From: PALSA-612 sp963711315
GTDB taxonomy: Bacteria; Actinomycetota; Thermoleophilia; Gaiellales; Gaiellaceae
NCBI GenBank assembly: GCA_963711315.1
Contig: CAVQDQ010000002.1
Coordinates: 744,001-808,000, forward strand
Reading direction: 5' to 3'
DNA length: 64,000 nt
Part shown: positions 12,120 to 21,571 of the stretch, one piece after another
Numbering within the stretch: position 1 is the stretch's first letter
How the letters are laid out: every line of letters starts with the position of its first letter
Made by a program: the position numbers and the translations under genes
Notes under the pieces: generated by a model
Database searches by the model: none
Told to the model about the DNA's origin: nothing
What the model saw: only the letters and a program-made list of their open reading frames with translations

Positions 12120-12715
12120 CAGTCGCGATTCCTCCTCGGGAGCGGTGACGAGCACTACCTGGTCGACCTCGTCCACCTCGACGAGCTGAACCTGGACGCG
12201 CTCCGTGCGCGAGGTGGGCAGGTTCTTGCCGACGTAGTCGGGTCGGATCGGGAGCTCGCGGTGTCCTCGATCACAGAGGACCGCGAGCCGCACGGCCGCC
12301 GGGCGGCCGTAGTCGAAGAGCGCCTCGATGGCGGCACGGATGGTGCGGCCGGTGTAGAGGACGTCGTCGACGAGGATGCAGGTCTTCCCTCGAGCGGGAA
12401 GTCGAGGCGAGTCGCGCGCACGACCGGCTGCGGGATGGAGCGGCGCCTCGCGGCCGCGGACGTGGACGTCGTCGCGGTAGAAGGTGATGTCGAGCGTGCC
12501 CAGCGCGACCTCCGTGCCGCGCGAACTGCTCGATCAGCGTTCGCAGCCGCTGGGCGACGGAGACGCCGCGCGTGTGGATGCCGACGAGAGCGACCTGCGT
12601 CGAGGTCGGGATTGCCCTCGATGATCTCGTGGGCGATGCGGTGGAGAGTTCGATCGAGCGCTTCCGCATCGAGCAGTACGCGCTCGAACGCAGGCGCTTG
12701 CGCAGGGTTCGTCAT
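12119..12715 (-). CDS. pyrR: Bifunctional pyr operon regulator / uracil phosphoribosyltransferase, multiply frameshifted
   Basis: PyrR binds pyr mRNA in response to UMP and has weak uracil phosphoribosyltransferase activity. The ATG at 12713-12715 begins TNPAQAPAFERVLLDAEAL. LVGIHTRGVSVAQRL follows in another frame, then LGTLDITFYRDDVHVRG, the PRPP-binding loop VDDVLYTGRTIRAA, and the C-terminus LPIRPDYVGKNLPTS. At least three indels are needed to join these. As read, the C-terminal frame runs without a stop straight into pyrB; shifting by one gives TGA at 12119-12121 overlapping the pyrB ATG. It is the first gene of the operon. I saw no convincing PyrR-binding attenuator in the short region upstream. 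Confidence 0.85.
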
Positions 12716-12753
12716 TCGACTCCTTTCCGGCCTCACTGGACCGGGTTAAAGGG

Positions 12754-14094
12754 GTGCGTGCCGGAAGCACCATAGCGCAGGTGGATGACGGCGGTACAGT
12801 CACGCCCGTGCAACGCGCCGGTGCGCTCGCGGTCGTAGCCGTCGTGTTGGCGATGGCGAGCCTCGTTCAGGGTCCCGGCTGGAACCAGACCGCCCAGCTC
12901 GCCCTCGTGCGCGCGCTCTCGCACGGCACCCCCGTCATCGACAGCTACCGCACGGGGACGGGCGACCTCGCGTTCTCCGATGGCCACTACTACTCGGCGA
13001 AGGCACCGGGCGTCGCACTGCTCGCCGTCGGGCCCTACTTCCTGCTCGATCGAACGGGAGCGCTCGACGCCGTGGCTCGCGTGACCGGCGTTCCCCGCGA
13101 CGACGTCGATCTCTGGGCGCTGGGCGCGCTCGTGTGCGCCCTCGCCGCCGCCTTCACGCTCGTTCTTGCGGCGCGGCTCGGAGACGAGGTCGCGCGGGGG
13201 TACGGCGTGGCGGCGGCGGTGACGCTCGGACTGGCCACGCTGTTCCTGCCGTTCTCGACACTTCTCTTCGCCCATGTTCCGGCGGCGGCGCTCGCCTTCT
13301 CCGCCTTTGCGGTGTTGTGGCTGCGTCGCGGGCCTTGGGCTGCGCTTGCTGCGGGAACGCTGGCGGGCGCGGCGGTGACCGTCGAGTACCCGCTCGCGCT
13401 CGCGGCTCTCGCGCTCGGTCTGTATGCGATCTCGGCCGGCGACCGACTGAGGCGTGGCCCGGCCTTCGTCGCAGGCGTCGCTATCGGTGTCAGCCCGCTG
13501 CTCCTCTACAACACCTGGGCGTTCGGCTCGCCGCTGCACTTCCCGTATGAGGACGCGCTGCCGATCGCCGGCAACCCGTCGAACGAGCGCGGGTTCTTCG
13601 GAATCGCGTGGCCAGACATCGAGACGGCGGCCCGGCTGCTCTTCGGCGAGCGCGGCCTCATCGTCGTCACGCCGGTTGTCCTCTGCGCGCTCGCGGCGCT
13701 CGTGCCGCTGTATCGCAAGGGCTGGCGGCGCGAGGCCGTGCTGATCGGTGGGCTCTCGCTCGCGTTCGTCGTGTACAACGCCGGCTACGACGTCCCCTTC
13801 GGAGGCGACTCCCCCGGTCCGCGCTTTCTCATCGCCGTGCTGCCCTTCCTCGCAGTGCCGCTCGCCGTCTCCTACGCGGTGTGGCCGCGGCTTACCTTGG
13901 TCTTTGCGCTCGCGTCCGCCTTCTACGCCGTTGGGGTGACACTCACGGGCCCGCTTCAGGCAGCGGGCTGGGAGTGGCTCGGCGACGTGCCAGGAACGGC
14001 GACGGCGCCCGAGGTCGCCCGCTTCATTCCGCTCGTCGTCGCTGCAGGCGTGCTCGCGGTGCTCGATGTTCGTGCTAGGCGCGCCCCGTCTTGA
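12754..14094 (+). CDS. Polytopic membrane protein, glycosyltransferase-like (GT-C type architecture)
   Basis: The 446-residue product is mostly hydrophobic, with about ten predicted transmembrane segments from AGALAVVAVVLAMASLVQ to the C-terminus. A periplasmic first loop (TGTGDLAFSDGHYYSAKAPG) resembles loop 1 of lipid-linked sugar transferases (GT-C/PMT-like), and LLYNTWAFGSPLHFPYED is a motif often seen in actinobacterial proteins annotated as membrane glycosyltransferases. That assignment is inference. A GTG at 12808 may be the true start because the first 18 residues are polar and poorly conserved in type. The gene is divergent from pyrR and convergent with the next gene. Confidence 0.65.
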   Translation: MRAGSTIAQVDDGGTVTPVQRAGALAVVAVVLAMASLVQGPGWNQTAQLALVRALSHGTPVIDSYRTGTGDLAFSDGHYYSAKAPGVALLAVGPYFLLDRTGALDAVARVTGVPRDDVDLWALGALVCALAAAFTLVLAARLGDEVARGYGVAAAVTLGLATLFLPFSTLLFAHVPAAALAFSAFAVLWLRRGPWAALAAGTLAGAAVTVEYPLALAALALGLYAISAGDRLRRGPAFVAGVAIGVSPLLLYNTWAFGSPLHFPYEDALPIAGNPSNERGFFGIAWPDIETAARLLFGERGLIVVTPVVLCALAALVPLYRKGWRREAVLIGGLSLAFVVYNAGYDVPFGGDSPGPRFLIAVLPFLAVPLAVSYAVWPRLTLVFALASAFYAVGVTLTGPLQAAGWEWLGDVPGTATAPEVARFIPLVVAAGVLAVLDVRARRAPS

Positions 14095-14143
14095 CAGCCA
14101 ATCGCATCGCGGCGGGCGTACTCACAAATTGCCAGCTGGTTTC

Positions 14144-14952
14144 TCAGTCGATGTAGTCGAACTTCCGGAGGAAGACGCGCAACTCCCGGACGTAGGAGCT
14201 GCCTTGCGGCCAGCCGGCCAGTTCGGGGTCGGGGCCGAGCAATCCGCGCTTGCGGATCGCCTCCACCCTGGCCCAGCCCTGCTCCTCGCGCCCGAGCAGG
14301 CATTCGTCGGCGAGCCATGCCGCGAGCACGCCGCGCACGTCCGCGCGCTCACCGCGGACCTTCTCGTACAGGCGCCAGAGTCCATTCGAGTCCAGCTCCA
14401 CCTCGCCGGGGAAGTTCCGCGTGACGTCGAGCAGGCGGCCCTCCTCGAGGTGCCAGATCTGGAGCGGGAACGCCGAGGCCGCGAAGGCCGTGAAGGCGTA
14501 CGCGAAACGATCGTCATTCGAGACGAGCTCGACCCCGTCCCGCCCGTCGATGTTCTTCGCCCGATAGCCGCCGTTGCCCCAGTTGTGAAGCGTGCCGGCA
14601 TATGCCCCGCGGTCCGGCAGGTAGCGGAAGAACCGCGACTCCAGGCAGCAGTGCGCGCCGCCGGTAAACGTGTCGAGAAGCACCTCCAGCTCACCGTCCC
14701 GGTCGAGGTCCCGGACGCGCACCGTCGGCGGGCGGAACCACGTCGTGCCGAGCGATCCGGAGCGCCATGTCTTCCCGTTGCGCGTGATGAGCAGCCTGAG
14801 CTTCTTGAACTCGAACCCGCGCTTCACGAACGTGACGTTCGCGCTGACGTCGACCGGCTCGGCGGCCGGGCTGCGCCACCACCGGCGGCGAAGCCGATCG
14901 CGAGCGCCGCTGCGACGACGACGATCAGGCTGTGGCGACTGCGATGAGCCAC
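14144..14952 (-). CDS. Secreted protein with FG-GAP/VCBS-like segment, frameshifted near N-terminus
   Basis: A GTG at 14950-14952 opens a signal peptide (RHSLIVVVAAALAIGFAAGGG). A single indel near 14880 shifts the frame to the mature part. That part begins EPVDVSANVTFVKRG and contains VRVRDLDRDGELEVLLDTFT, a calcium-loop-like pattern of repeated Asp/Gly as in FG-GAP or VCBS repeats, then GGAHCCLESRFFRY with a Cys pair. The C-terminal 100 residues are helical and basic with no recognised motif. It is probably exported. Its start overlaps the end of the methyltransferase gene by 28 bases. Function unknown. Confidence 0.6.
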
Positions 14953-15660
14953 TCGATCGGGTATTCGACGGTCGGAGGCAATTCATGCATCGCCTTCATG
15001 GTGCCTCGCTCGAGCTCGTCCTGCTCCAGGAGATCGAAGGTCGAGATGTGACGCTGCTGGATGCGCTCGATCGCGTGCTCTCGCGTGATCGCAGCCCGCT
15101 GTGATTGCCGCATGAGGGCGACTCCGTCGAAGCCGGCGTCGACGAGTTGCTCGCAGAGCTCTTCTGCGTCGGGGAAGCGCGCGCGATCGATCATCCTCGA
15201 TGGACGGGAAGTACCGGTTCAGCCAGAAATCGCCGAAGTGCGCGGGGTCGAACGTCACGACTACGAGCCGGCTTTCGCGCCCGAGCACGCGGTGGAGCTC
15301 GCGAAACGCGAGCGGCCTGTCGACGAGATGGCACACGAGCCACATCACGGCGCGCTCGAACCAGCCGTCGCGGAACGGCAGGTCCTCCGCCCGGCCCGGC
15401 TTCAGCCCGACCGAGGCGGGCACGTTGTCGGCGGCGACACGCAGCATCTCCGGCTCGGGGTCGACGCCCCACACCTTCGAGGCGGCGGTCTCGGCGAGCG
15501 CCTGGCTCAAGCGACCCGTGCCGCAGCCGCAGTCGAGCACGCGCCTGCCGCGGAGGTCGCCCTCGCGTACCACGAGCTCGAAGACCTCGCGCCAGTTGTC
15601 GTCGACCGGACGTACGCGGTCGTACTCCGCGGCGAGCCGTCCGAAGTCGGGCGCGATCAC
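14925..15660 (-). CDS. Class I SAM-dependent methyltransferase, frameshifted
   Basis: The SAM-binding motif VLDCGCGTGRLSQAL (motif I) is followed by VWGVDPEPEML (motif II) and AEDLPFRDGWFERAVMW (the acidic post-II and motif III region), the pattern of Methyltransf_11-type enzymes. HRVLGRESRLVVVTFDP is the usual strand-turn after motif III. An indel near 15195 moves the last 85 residues into another frame ending at 14925. The GTG at 15658-15660 overlaps the stop of the upstream FkbM-family gene, indicating a two-gene unit. The substrate is unknown. Confidence 0.75.
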
Positions 15661-16254
15661 GGGCGAGGGTCGCCGCGGGCGACGCACCAGCGGTTGAACG
15701 CGAGCGTCCGCACCTCTGGCACCAGGGAGCGCGGCTCGACGGTCTCGACGGCGTAGCCGTGGTCTTCGAGCAGCCACCGGCAGCCGGCATCGAGGTCTTC
15801 GGAGTGGGTCTCGATGATGACGTGCGGCTTGCGCTCAGAGAGCAGTCGCTGCGCGCCGCGAAGCGCCGCGACCTCGTTCCCTTCCACGTCCATCTTCACG
15901 AGATCCGGCACGAAGCCGCCGGGACGGTACGCGAGCTCGTCGATGGTCACCGTTCCTTCTGCCGCGCTCGTCTCGCCGCCGATGCGGCTGTCCGAGACTT
16001 CGATCGCGGGAGCGAGCTCGGGATTCGCGGCGACGTTGCGGCGCAGTCGCTCGCAGGTCGACGGATCCGACTTCCACGGCGAGCACGCGCTTCGCGCCGC
16101 GACCGGCGAAGACAAGCGCGTAGAAGCCCGAGGCCGAGCCGAGGTCGAAACAGGCGCCCCCGGGCGGGCTGAGAGCGCGAATGTGGCCCGCGAGCTCCCG
16201 TTCGTAGATGCCGAGCCAGTAGCGGGAGTCCCGGTCGAAGTCGATCTCCATCAC
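15657..16254 (-). CDS. FkbM-family methyltransferase, frameshifted
   Basis: The FkbM family methylates hydroxyl groups of sugars and lipids. Seen here are YWLGIYERELAGHIRAL, the SAM loop FDLGSASGFYALVFA, VKMDVEGNEVAALRGAQRLL (the characteristic DVEGxE motif) and IIETHSEDL. An indel near 16070 splits the protein. The annotated GTG/ATG start at 16249-16254 lacks a clear ribosome site. In-frame sequence upstream (IRLAHGIKSVAKPLLPDGP) looks like the normal family N-terminus, so the true start may lie near 16345, touching the DUF2007 gene stop. The downstream methyltransferase is coupled. Confidence 0.75.
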
Positions 16255-16352
16255 GAGGCCGCGACCGAGCCCGAGCGGCAGTCGCCGTAAGGCGGGGCCG
16301 TCCGGGAGCAGCGGCTTGGCGACGGACTTGATGCCGTGCGCGAGACGGATGG

Positions 16353-16586
16353 TCAGTCCACGGGGATGTCGGCGTCAGCTTCTGTCATCGCCTCGATCGC
16401 GTGCTGTGCGGCCTCGAGGGAGGCCTCGCCGACGAGCACCTTCTGCGGGGCGTCCTCGGTCGCGCTCGGGTGGTGGTCGACGGCGGTCTCGAGGACCGAC
16501 TCGATGCCGGCCGCCTCGAGGATGGCCTGGATCTCCTCGGCCTCGGCGATGTCCTCAGCCAGCGCTACTTGCACCTTGTCGCTCAC
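16353..16586 (-). CDS. DUF2007-like small protein
   Basis: The 77-residue acidic protein reads VQVALAEDIAEAEEIQAILE, then a His pair and QKVLVGEASLEAAQHAIEAM. This matches the beta-alpha-beta layout of DUF2007 proteins, which are proposed to bind other proteins through a PII-like fold. Its ATG overlaps the rnz stop (ATGA), so it is probably translated with RNase Z. Role unknown. Confidence 0.7.
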   Translation of the reverse strand: MSDKVQVALAEDIAEAEEIQAILEAAGIESVLETAVDHHPSATEDAPQKVLVGEASLEAAQHAIEAMTEADADIPVD

Positions 16587-17584
16587 GATCCCGGCTCCTC
16601 TCCGACGTGGACTGCCTCGACGGGAGCGTCACGACGATGGATCGCTCCACCCTTCAGCAGTTGCGGTGTTCCTCGCTCTCTGAAGGGAAGCTCGATGATA
16701 TCGAAGTCCCTCGGCACGACCGTCTCCGAAAACACGGCCCTGGCCTCCTCCGCCGCGTCGCGACCCGAGTAGCGATTCGACAGGTGCGTGAGCGCCAGAA
16801 GCTCGACGCCGGCATCGCGAGCAACGCCCGCCGCATCGGCGGCTGTGGAGTGCGAGGTCTCGCGGGCGCGCTCTCGCTCGTCCTCGAGGAACGTCGCCTC
16901 GTGCACGAGCAGGTCGGCCGCCGCCGCCGCCTCGATCACGCCGTGAAACGGCGCAGTATCCCCCGCGACCACGAGCTTCCTCCCGGGTCGCGGAGGTCCC
17001 AGCACCTCGTGCGGATGCACGACTCGCCCGCCGGCGATGCTGACCTCCTCTCCCGCTTGCAGTGCTCCCCGCTCTGGCCCCGGCGGGACGCCGAGCGCAT
17101 CGGCGAAGTCGACGTCGAAGCGGCCGGGCCGCTCTTCTTCGACGAGCGCGTAGCCGACCGCCGAGACACCATGGTCGACACCGAACGTGCGCAACTCGTA
17201 GCCGTCGCGGGCGAGCACGTCACCCGGCATCAGCTCGATCAGCTCGTACTCGTACGTCAGCCGCCCGAAGATCCGCCGTAGCGAGCTGAACAGGTCGCGG
17301 AGGCCTGCCGGCCCGTAGATCGTGATCGGCAGATCGCGTCCGCGCAGCGCAAACGTCTTCAGCATCCCGGGCAGACCGAGGTAGTGGTCCGCGTGGTAGT
17401 GCGTGAGAAAGATCTCGCGCAGCTCGATCAGGCCGACGGCGGACACGAGCAGCTGTCGCTGCGTGCCCTCGGCACAGTCGAAGAGCAACCGCTCGCCCCC
17501 TCTGCGCACGAGCAGCGCCGTGGGCGCCCGGCGGGGCGTCGGCATCGAGCCGGACGTGCCGAGGAACACAAGGTCGAGGTCCAC
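16583..17584 (-). CDS. rnz: Ribonuclease Z
   Basis: RNase Z cuts the 3' trailer of tRNA precursors. The 333-residue metallo-beta-lactamase fold begins LDLVFLGTSGSMPT and carries the zinc motif THYHADHYLGLPG near residue 62. A second conserved region is VAGDTAPFHGVIEAAAAADL with the metal Asp. Then come LLVHEATFLEDE and a late His in ALTHLSNRYSG. Length and motifs fit the long bacterial form. It lies 30 bp from the uvrD2 3' end on the same strand and is followed by the DUF2007 gene with a 4-base overlap. Intact. Confidence 0.93.
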   Translation of the reverse strand: MDLDLVFLGTSGSMPTPRRAPTALLVRRGGERLLFDCAEGTQRQLLVSAVGLIELREIFLTHYHADHYLGLPGMLKTFALRGRDLPITIYGPAGLRDLFSSLRRIFGRLTYEYELIELMPGDVLARDGYELRTFGVDHGVSAVGYALVEEERPGRFDVDFADALGVPPGPERGALQAGEEVSIAGGRVVHPHEVLGPPRPGRKLVVAGDTAPFHGVIEAAAAADLLVHEATFLEDERERARETSHSTAADAAGVARDAGVELLALTHLSNRYSGRDAAEEARAVFSETVVPRDFDIIELPFRERGTPQLLKGGAIHRRDAPVEAVHVGEEPGS

Positions 17585-17614
17585 CGGCCGATTGTAGAAG
17601 CGTGCGTGCGCGTG

Positions 17615-19432
17615 CTACGGCGCGCTGATTGCCGCCATGACATCCTCGCCGTAGCGCTCGAGCTTCGTCGGGCCGATGCCGGGGACGGATGCGAGCTCGT
17701 TCAGCGTCGTCGGCCGACGCGCCGCGACCTCCGCGAGGGTCGAGTTGTGGAAGACGACATATGCCGGCACCCCGTCCGCCTTCGCGCGCTCGAGGCGCCA
17801 GCGCTTGAGCGCCGCGTACACCGGGTCGCCAGGCTCGGGCTCTGTCGCCGCGCGCACCGCGCCGACTTCGCGCCCCCGAGCTCCGCGAGGAACGGCGACG
17901 GGCGCTGTGCCCACGTCACCCAGAGGTGCCGCCGCGCGCGGGTGAGGCCGACGTAGAGGAGGCGCCGCTCCTCCGTCACCGCCGCCTCGGTCTTCGCCTG
18001 CCGCGCGGGTAGCTCCCGCCCCTCGACGTGCGCGACGAAGACGGCATCGAACTCGAGCCCCTTCGCGCCGTGCAGCGTCAGCAGATGGACTCCGCGGCGT
18101 GACTCGCCGCCATCACCGAAGCGCCGTTCCAGCTCCGCGACGAAGGCGGGCCCGTCGAGCTCCGCGAGCTCCTCCGCGAGCGCGACGAGCCGTCCGAGGT
18201 CACGCTGCCGCACGAGCTCGCGCTCGCCGAGGCCGTTCTGTTCGCTCTCCTGCCAGCCCGCATCGAGTGCGCGCCGCCGGATGTCAGCCGGAGAGTCGAG
18301 CTTCCGCAGTACGAACCGCGCAGCGTCGCGGGCGAGGAACGACGAGCCCTGATACGGGATGCCCGCGGCCGCCAGCGCGGCCTCGAAGTCGGTCAGGCGC
18401 GCGTTCGTGCGGCAGAGAACCGCGACTTCCTCGAGCGGCACTCTCGAGCTCACGGATTCGCTCGACGACGAAGGCGCCCTCGTCCGACGCCTGCGCGAGC
18501 TCGGGCTCGGGCCCGTCCGGTCGCGTCGCGCGCAGCGTCTTCTCGGCGCCGCCGAGCCTGGGCACCAGGCGGTTGGCGAGCTCCAGCACCTGGGGCGTCG
18601 AGCGGTAGTTCGCCTCCAGCCGGACGACCGTTGCGTTCGGGAACCGCGACGGCATCCCCAGCAGGTGCTCCGGCGATGCACCGGTGAAGGCGTAGATCGA
18701 CTGGTAGTCGTCGCCGACGACGCAGAGATCGTCGCGAGCGCCGAGCCAGAGGTCGAGGAGGGTCTGCTGGAGCAGGTTGACGTCCTGGTACTCGTCGACC
18801 GTGAAGGCCCGGTAGCGCTCGCGAAAGAGCGCCAGCGCTCGATCGTCTTCCTCGTAGGTGCGGATCGCCAGCTCGAGCAGGTCCTCGAAGTCGATGAGCC
18901 CCTTCGCGCGCTTGCCCTCTTCGTAGCGGAGCGTAGATCCGGTGCATGAGGTCGGCCGGGAGCGGCGGCTGGTGGTCGCCGAGCTCTCTGCGATAGCGCT
19001 CCGGCGGGATGCGGCGGTTCTTGGCCCACTCGATCTCCGTGGCGAGGTCGGCGAGCGGACGGAACCGGTAGGCGCCGGGAGCGACCGCGCGAGGTGGCGC
19101 AGCGGCAACGCCTTCGACGCGACGAGCTTGCCAACGCGCTCCGGGGCGAAGCGGTGCAGCTGCGCGAGCGCGGCAGCGTGGAAGGTGCGCGCGGTGACGC
19201 CGGGCGCCCCGAGCCGCTCCAGCCGGGAGCGAAGCTCTCCGGCGGCCTTGTCGGTGAAGGTGACCGCGAGGATCTCGTCGGGGCGAAACGCTTCGGTCCC
19301 GACCTGATGCGCGATCCGATGCGTGATCGTCGTCGTCTTGCCAGAGCCGGCGCCGGCGAGGATGCAGACCGGGCCACGGACCGCCTCCGCCGCGCGTCGC
19401 TGTTCGGGGTTGAGGCCGGCAAGCGCGTCCAC
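17615..19432 (-). CDS. uvrD2: UvrD2-type ATP-dependent DNA helicase with C-terminal HRDC domain, multiply frameshifted
   Basis: SF1A helicase motifs appear in order: Q motif GLNPEQRRAAEA, Walker A CILAGAGSGKTTT, motif Ia AVTFTDKAAGELRSR, motif II FTVDEYQDVN, motif III VVGDDYQSIYAFTGA, motif IV LEANYRSTPQVLELA, motif V LLTLHGAKGLEFDAVFV and motif VI RRLLYVGLTRARRHLWV. The tail TLNELASVPGIGPTKLERYGE is an HRDC domain, diagnostic of the actinobacterial UvrD2 branch. Indels near 19080, 18940, 18440 and 17870 break the frame. Corrected length is about 605 residues. It probably acts in DNA repair; the mycobacterial relative is Rv3198c. Four breaks in such a conserved gene argue for sequence error. 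Confidence 0.9.
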
Positions 19433-19497
19433 GTCCCCAGCCTACGCGGGCAGATCGGACGGTTTCGCGACACGGTTGTGCCAACTACGCTTCGCAG

Positions 19498-21281
19498 GTG
19501 CTGTCGCTGCGGGAACTGCTCGAGCTTCGCGTCGCTCTTCCCGCTGGATTCTCCGACGACGGCGAGTCGGTGCTCCTCCTCTCGAACCGCGCGGGCACGA
19601 TGCAGCTGTACCGCGTGCCACGCGCCGGCGGCGAGCTCGTCCAGCTGACGGACTTCGACGAGCCGGTCACGGGGCAGTACGTCCCCGGCGCCGGCGGCCG
19701 GATCCTGCTGTCGATCGACGAGGGAGGCAACGAGCGAAGCCAGCTCCATCTGCTCGATCCCGGAATGGAGCCGCAGCCGTTCGCGGTCGATCCGGAGTCG
19801 ATCCATCGCTCCGAGTGCACGTCGTTCGACGGCCGCCTCGTCGGCTACTCGTCGAACAGGCGGAACGGCGTCGACTTCGACGTCTACGTGCAGCCCCTCG
19901 GCGGCGAGGCGCGCCTCCTGGCGGAGCTCGGAGGCTGGTGCGACACGGCCGGATTTTCGCCCGACGGGCGCTGGCTGGCGGTGTCGAAGCTCACCGACCG
20001 GAGTGGCGACAACGACCTCTACCTGGTCGGCGTCGAAGACGGCGAGGTCGTGCACGTCTCGCCGCACGACGACGAGGCGGCGTTCGACGCCCTGTCTGGC
20101 GCCCGCACTCCCGCTCGTTCCTCTTCGCGACGAGCACGGGGCGTGACACGACCGCGATCGCGCGCTACGACCTCGAGGCCGGCCGATTCGACTATGTGCT
20201 CGAGGACGAATGGGATCTCTGCGCATACGGCGACCGATCCGGCCGGCATCTGCTCGTCGAGGCGAACGAGGACGGCTACAGCCGTGTCGAGCTGCGTGAC
20301 CCGGAGACGCTCGAGCTCCGCTCGCGCGTGCCGCTGCCGGGGCGCGGTGTCGCGCAGCCGTTCGTCTTCTCCCGCGACGGCCGCTTCCTCGCCTACCACT
20401 TCACATCACTGCGTGAGCCCGGGGACGTGTGGCTCTACGACACTGAGGCGGGCGAGACGTCGCGCCTTACGCGCAGCGCGGACGAGGAGCTGCTCGCGTG
20501 GGTGCCGGAACCAGAGCTGCATCGCTTCCGCTCGTTCGACGACGAGTCGATCCCGGTCTTCCTCTACCGGCTCGACCGTCCCGATCCGGTGCCCGTGATC
20601 GTCAGCATCCACGGCGGGCCCGAGGCCCAGGCCCGGCCGATCTGGAGTCCAGTGCATGCGTATTGGGTCTCGCGCGGGTTCGCGATTGCGGTGCCGAACG
20701 TGCGCGGCTCCACCGGGTACGGCAAGCGTTACGAGCACCTCGACGACCGCCATCGGCGGCTCGACTCGGTGCGCGACCTCGCGTCGCTCCACGACTGGCT
20801 CGCAGCGGGCGACACGGCCGACGCGTCCCGGATCGCGCTCGCGGGCGGCTCCTATGGCGGCTATATGGTGCTGGCGGGACTCGCTTTCCATCCCGAGCTG
20901 TTCGCTGCGGGCGTCGACATCGTCGGCATGTCTAGCCTCGTCACGTTCCTCGAGAACACCTCCGTGTGGCGGCGCGCGTTCCGCGAGCGGGAATACGGAT
21001 ACCTGGCGACCGACCGCGAGTTCCTCGAGCAGGCCTCACCGATCACGCACGCGGGCCGGATCCGCGTGCCGCTCTTCATCGTCCACGGTGCGAATGACCC
21101 GCGGGTGCCGCTTTCGGAGGCACAGCAACTCCACGCGGAGCTCGAACGGCGCGGCGTGCCGAGCGAGCTGCTCGTCTACGACGACGAAGGCCACGGGCTC
21201 CAGAAGCTGAAGAACCGCCTCGACGCCTACCCGCGCGTCGCGGACTTCCTCGAGCGCGTGCTCGAGCCGGCGTCGGTCTAA
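19498..21281 (+). CDS. S9 family (prolyl oligopeptidase-like) serine peptidase, frameshifted
   Basis: The N-terminal 380 residues form a beta-propeller with repeated WD-like strands (for example AGFSPDGRWLAVSKL, FSRDGRFLAYHF). The C-terminal alpha/beta hydrolase has VIVSIHGGPEAQ, the nucleophile Ser in ALAGGSYGGYMVLAG, the catalytic Asp in VHGANDPRVPLSE and the His in YDDEGHGLQ. This is the acylaminoacyl-peptidase/DPP subfamily. One indel near 20100 joins the two open frames. The start is the GTG at 19498. No signal peptide is visible, so it is likely cytoplasmic peptide turnover. It is divergent from uvrD2. Confidence 0.88.
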
Positions 21282-21287
21282 TCGGAC

Positions 21288-21527
21288 TTACGGCAGCTGG
21301 AGCACCTGGCCCGGCGCGATCGCGGAACCGGACAGGCGGTTTCGCTCCTGGATCTGCCACACCGCATCGCGCGGATCGCCCGCGTAGTGCGTCGTCGCGA
21401 TCGACCACAGCGTGTCGTACCGCTTGACGACGTAGCGCTCCTCGGGCCCCGCGCTGTCGGACGTTCGGGCGGTGACGGCAACGACCAGCGCCAAGACGAA
21501 CGCGACTAGGAGTATCTTTGCGAACAT
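21288..21527 (-). CDS. Small membrane-anchored LysM protein, candidate SOS cell-division inhibitor
   Basis: The 79-residue product has one N-terminal transmembrane helix (ILLVAFVLALVVAVTA, residues 4-19) and a single LysM domain (YVVKRYDTLWSIATTHY to the end), which binds peptidoglycan. A perfect LexA box overlaps its start codon and a second lies 25 bp upstream. The same architecture (TM plus LysM, LexA-controlled) defines YneA of Bacillus and Rv2719c/ChiZ of mycobacteria, which block septation during DNA damage, though those sit beside lexA. Here lexA is not in the window. Assignment as a division inhibitor is inference; the architecture and boxes are seen directly. Confidence 0.75.
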   Translation of the reverse strand: MFAKILLVAFVLALVVAVTARTSDSAGPEERYVVKRYDTLWSIATTHYAGDPRDAVWQIQERNRLSGSAIAPGQVLQLP

Positions 21528-21559
21528 GTGTTCGCCATAGTAGAGCGAACACGTGTTCG
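21521..21559 (-). promoter_or_regulatory. Two tandem LexA (SOS) boxes
   Basis: CGAACATGTGTTCG at 21521-21534 and CGAACACGTGTTCG at 21546-21559 both match the Gram-positive/actinobacterial LexA consensus CGAAC-N4-GTTCG with complete half-sites, and the second is a full palindrome. Centre-to-centre spacing is 25 bp, about 2.4 helical turns. The first box contains the ATG of the LysM gene, so LexA binding would block transcription start or early elongation. The only gene positioned to use them is the LysM gene. Confidence 0.9.
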
Positions 21560-21571
21560 TGTCAAGGCCAG

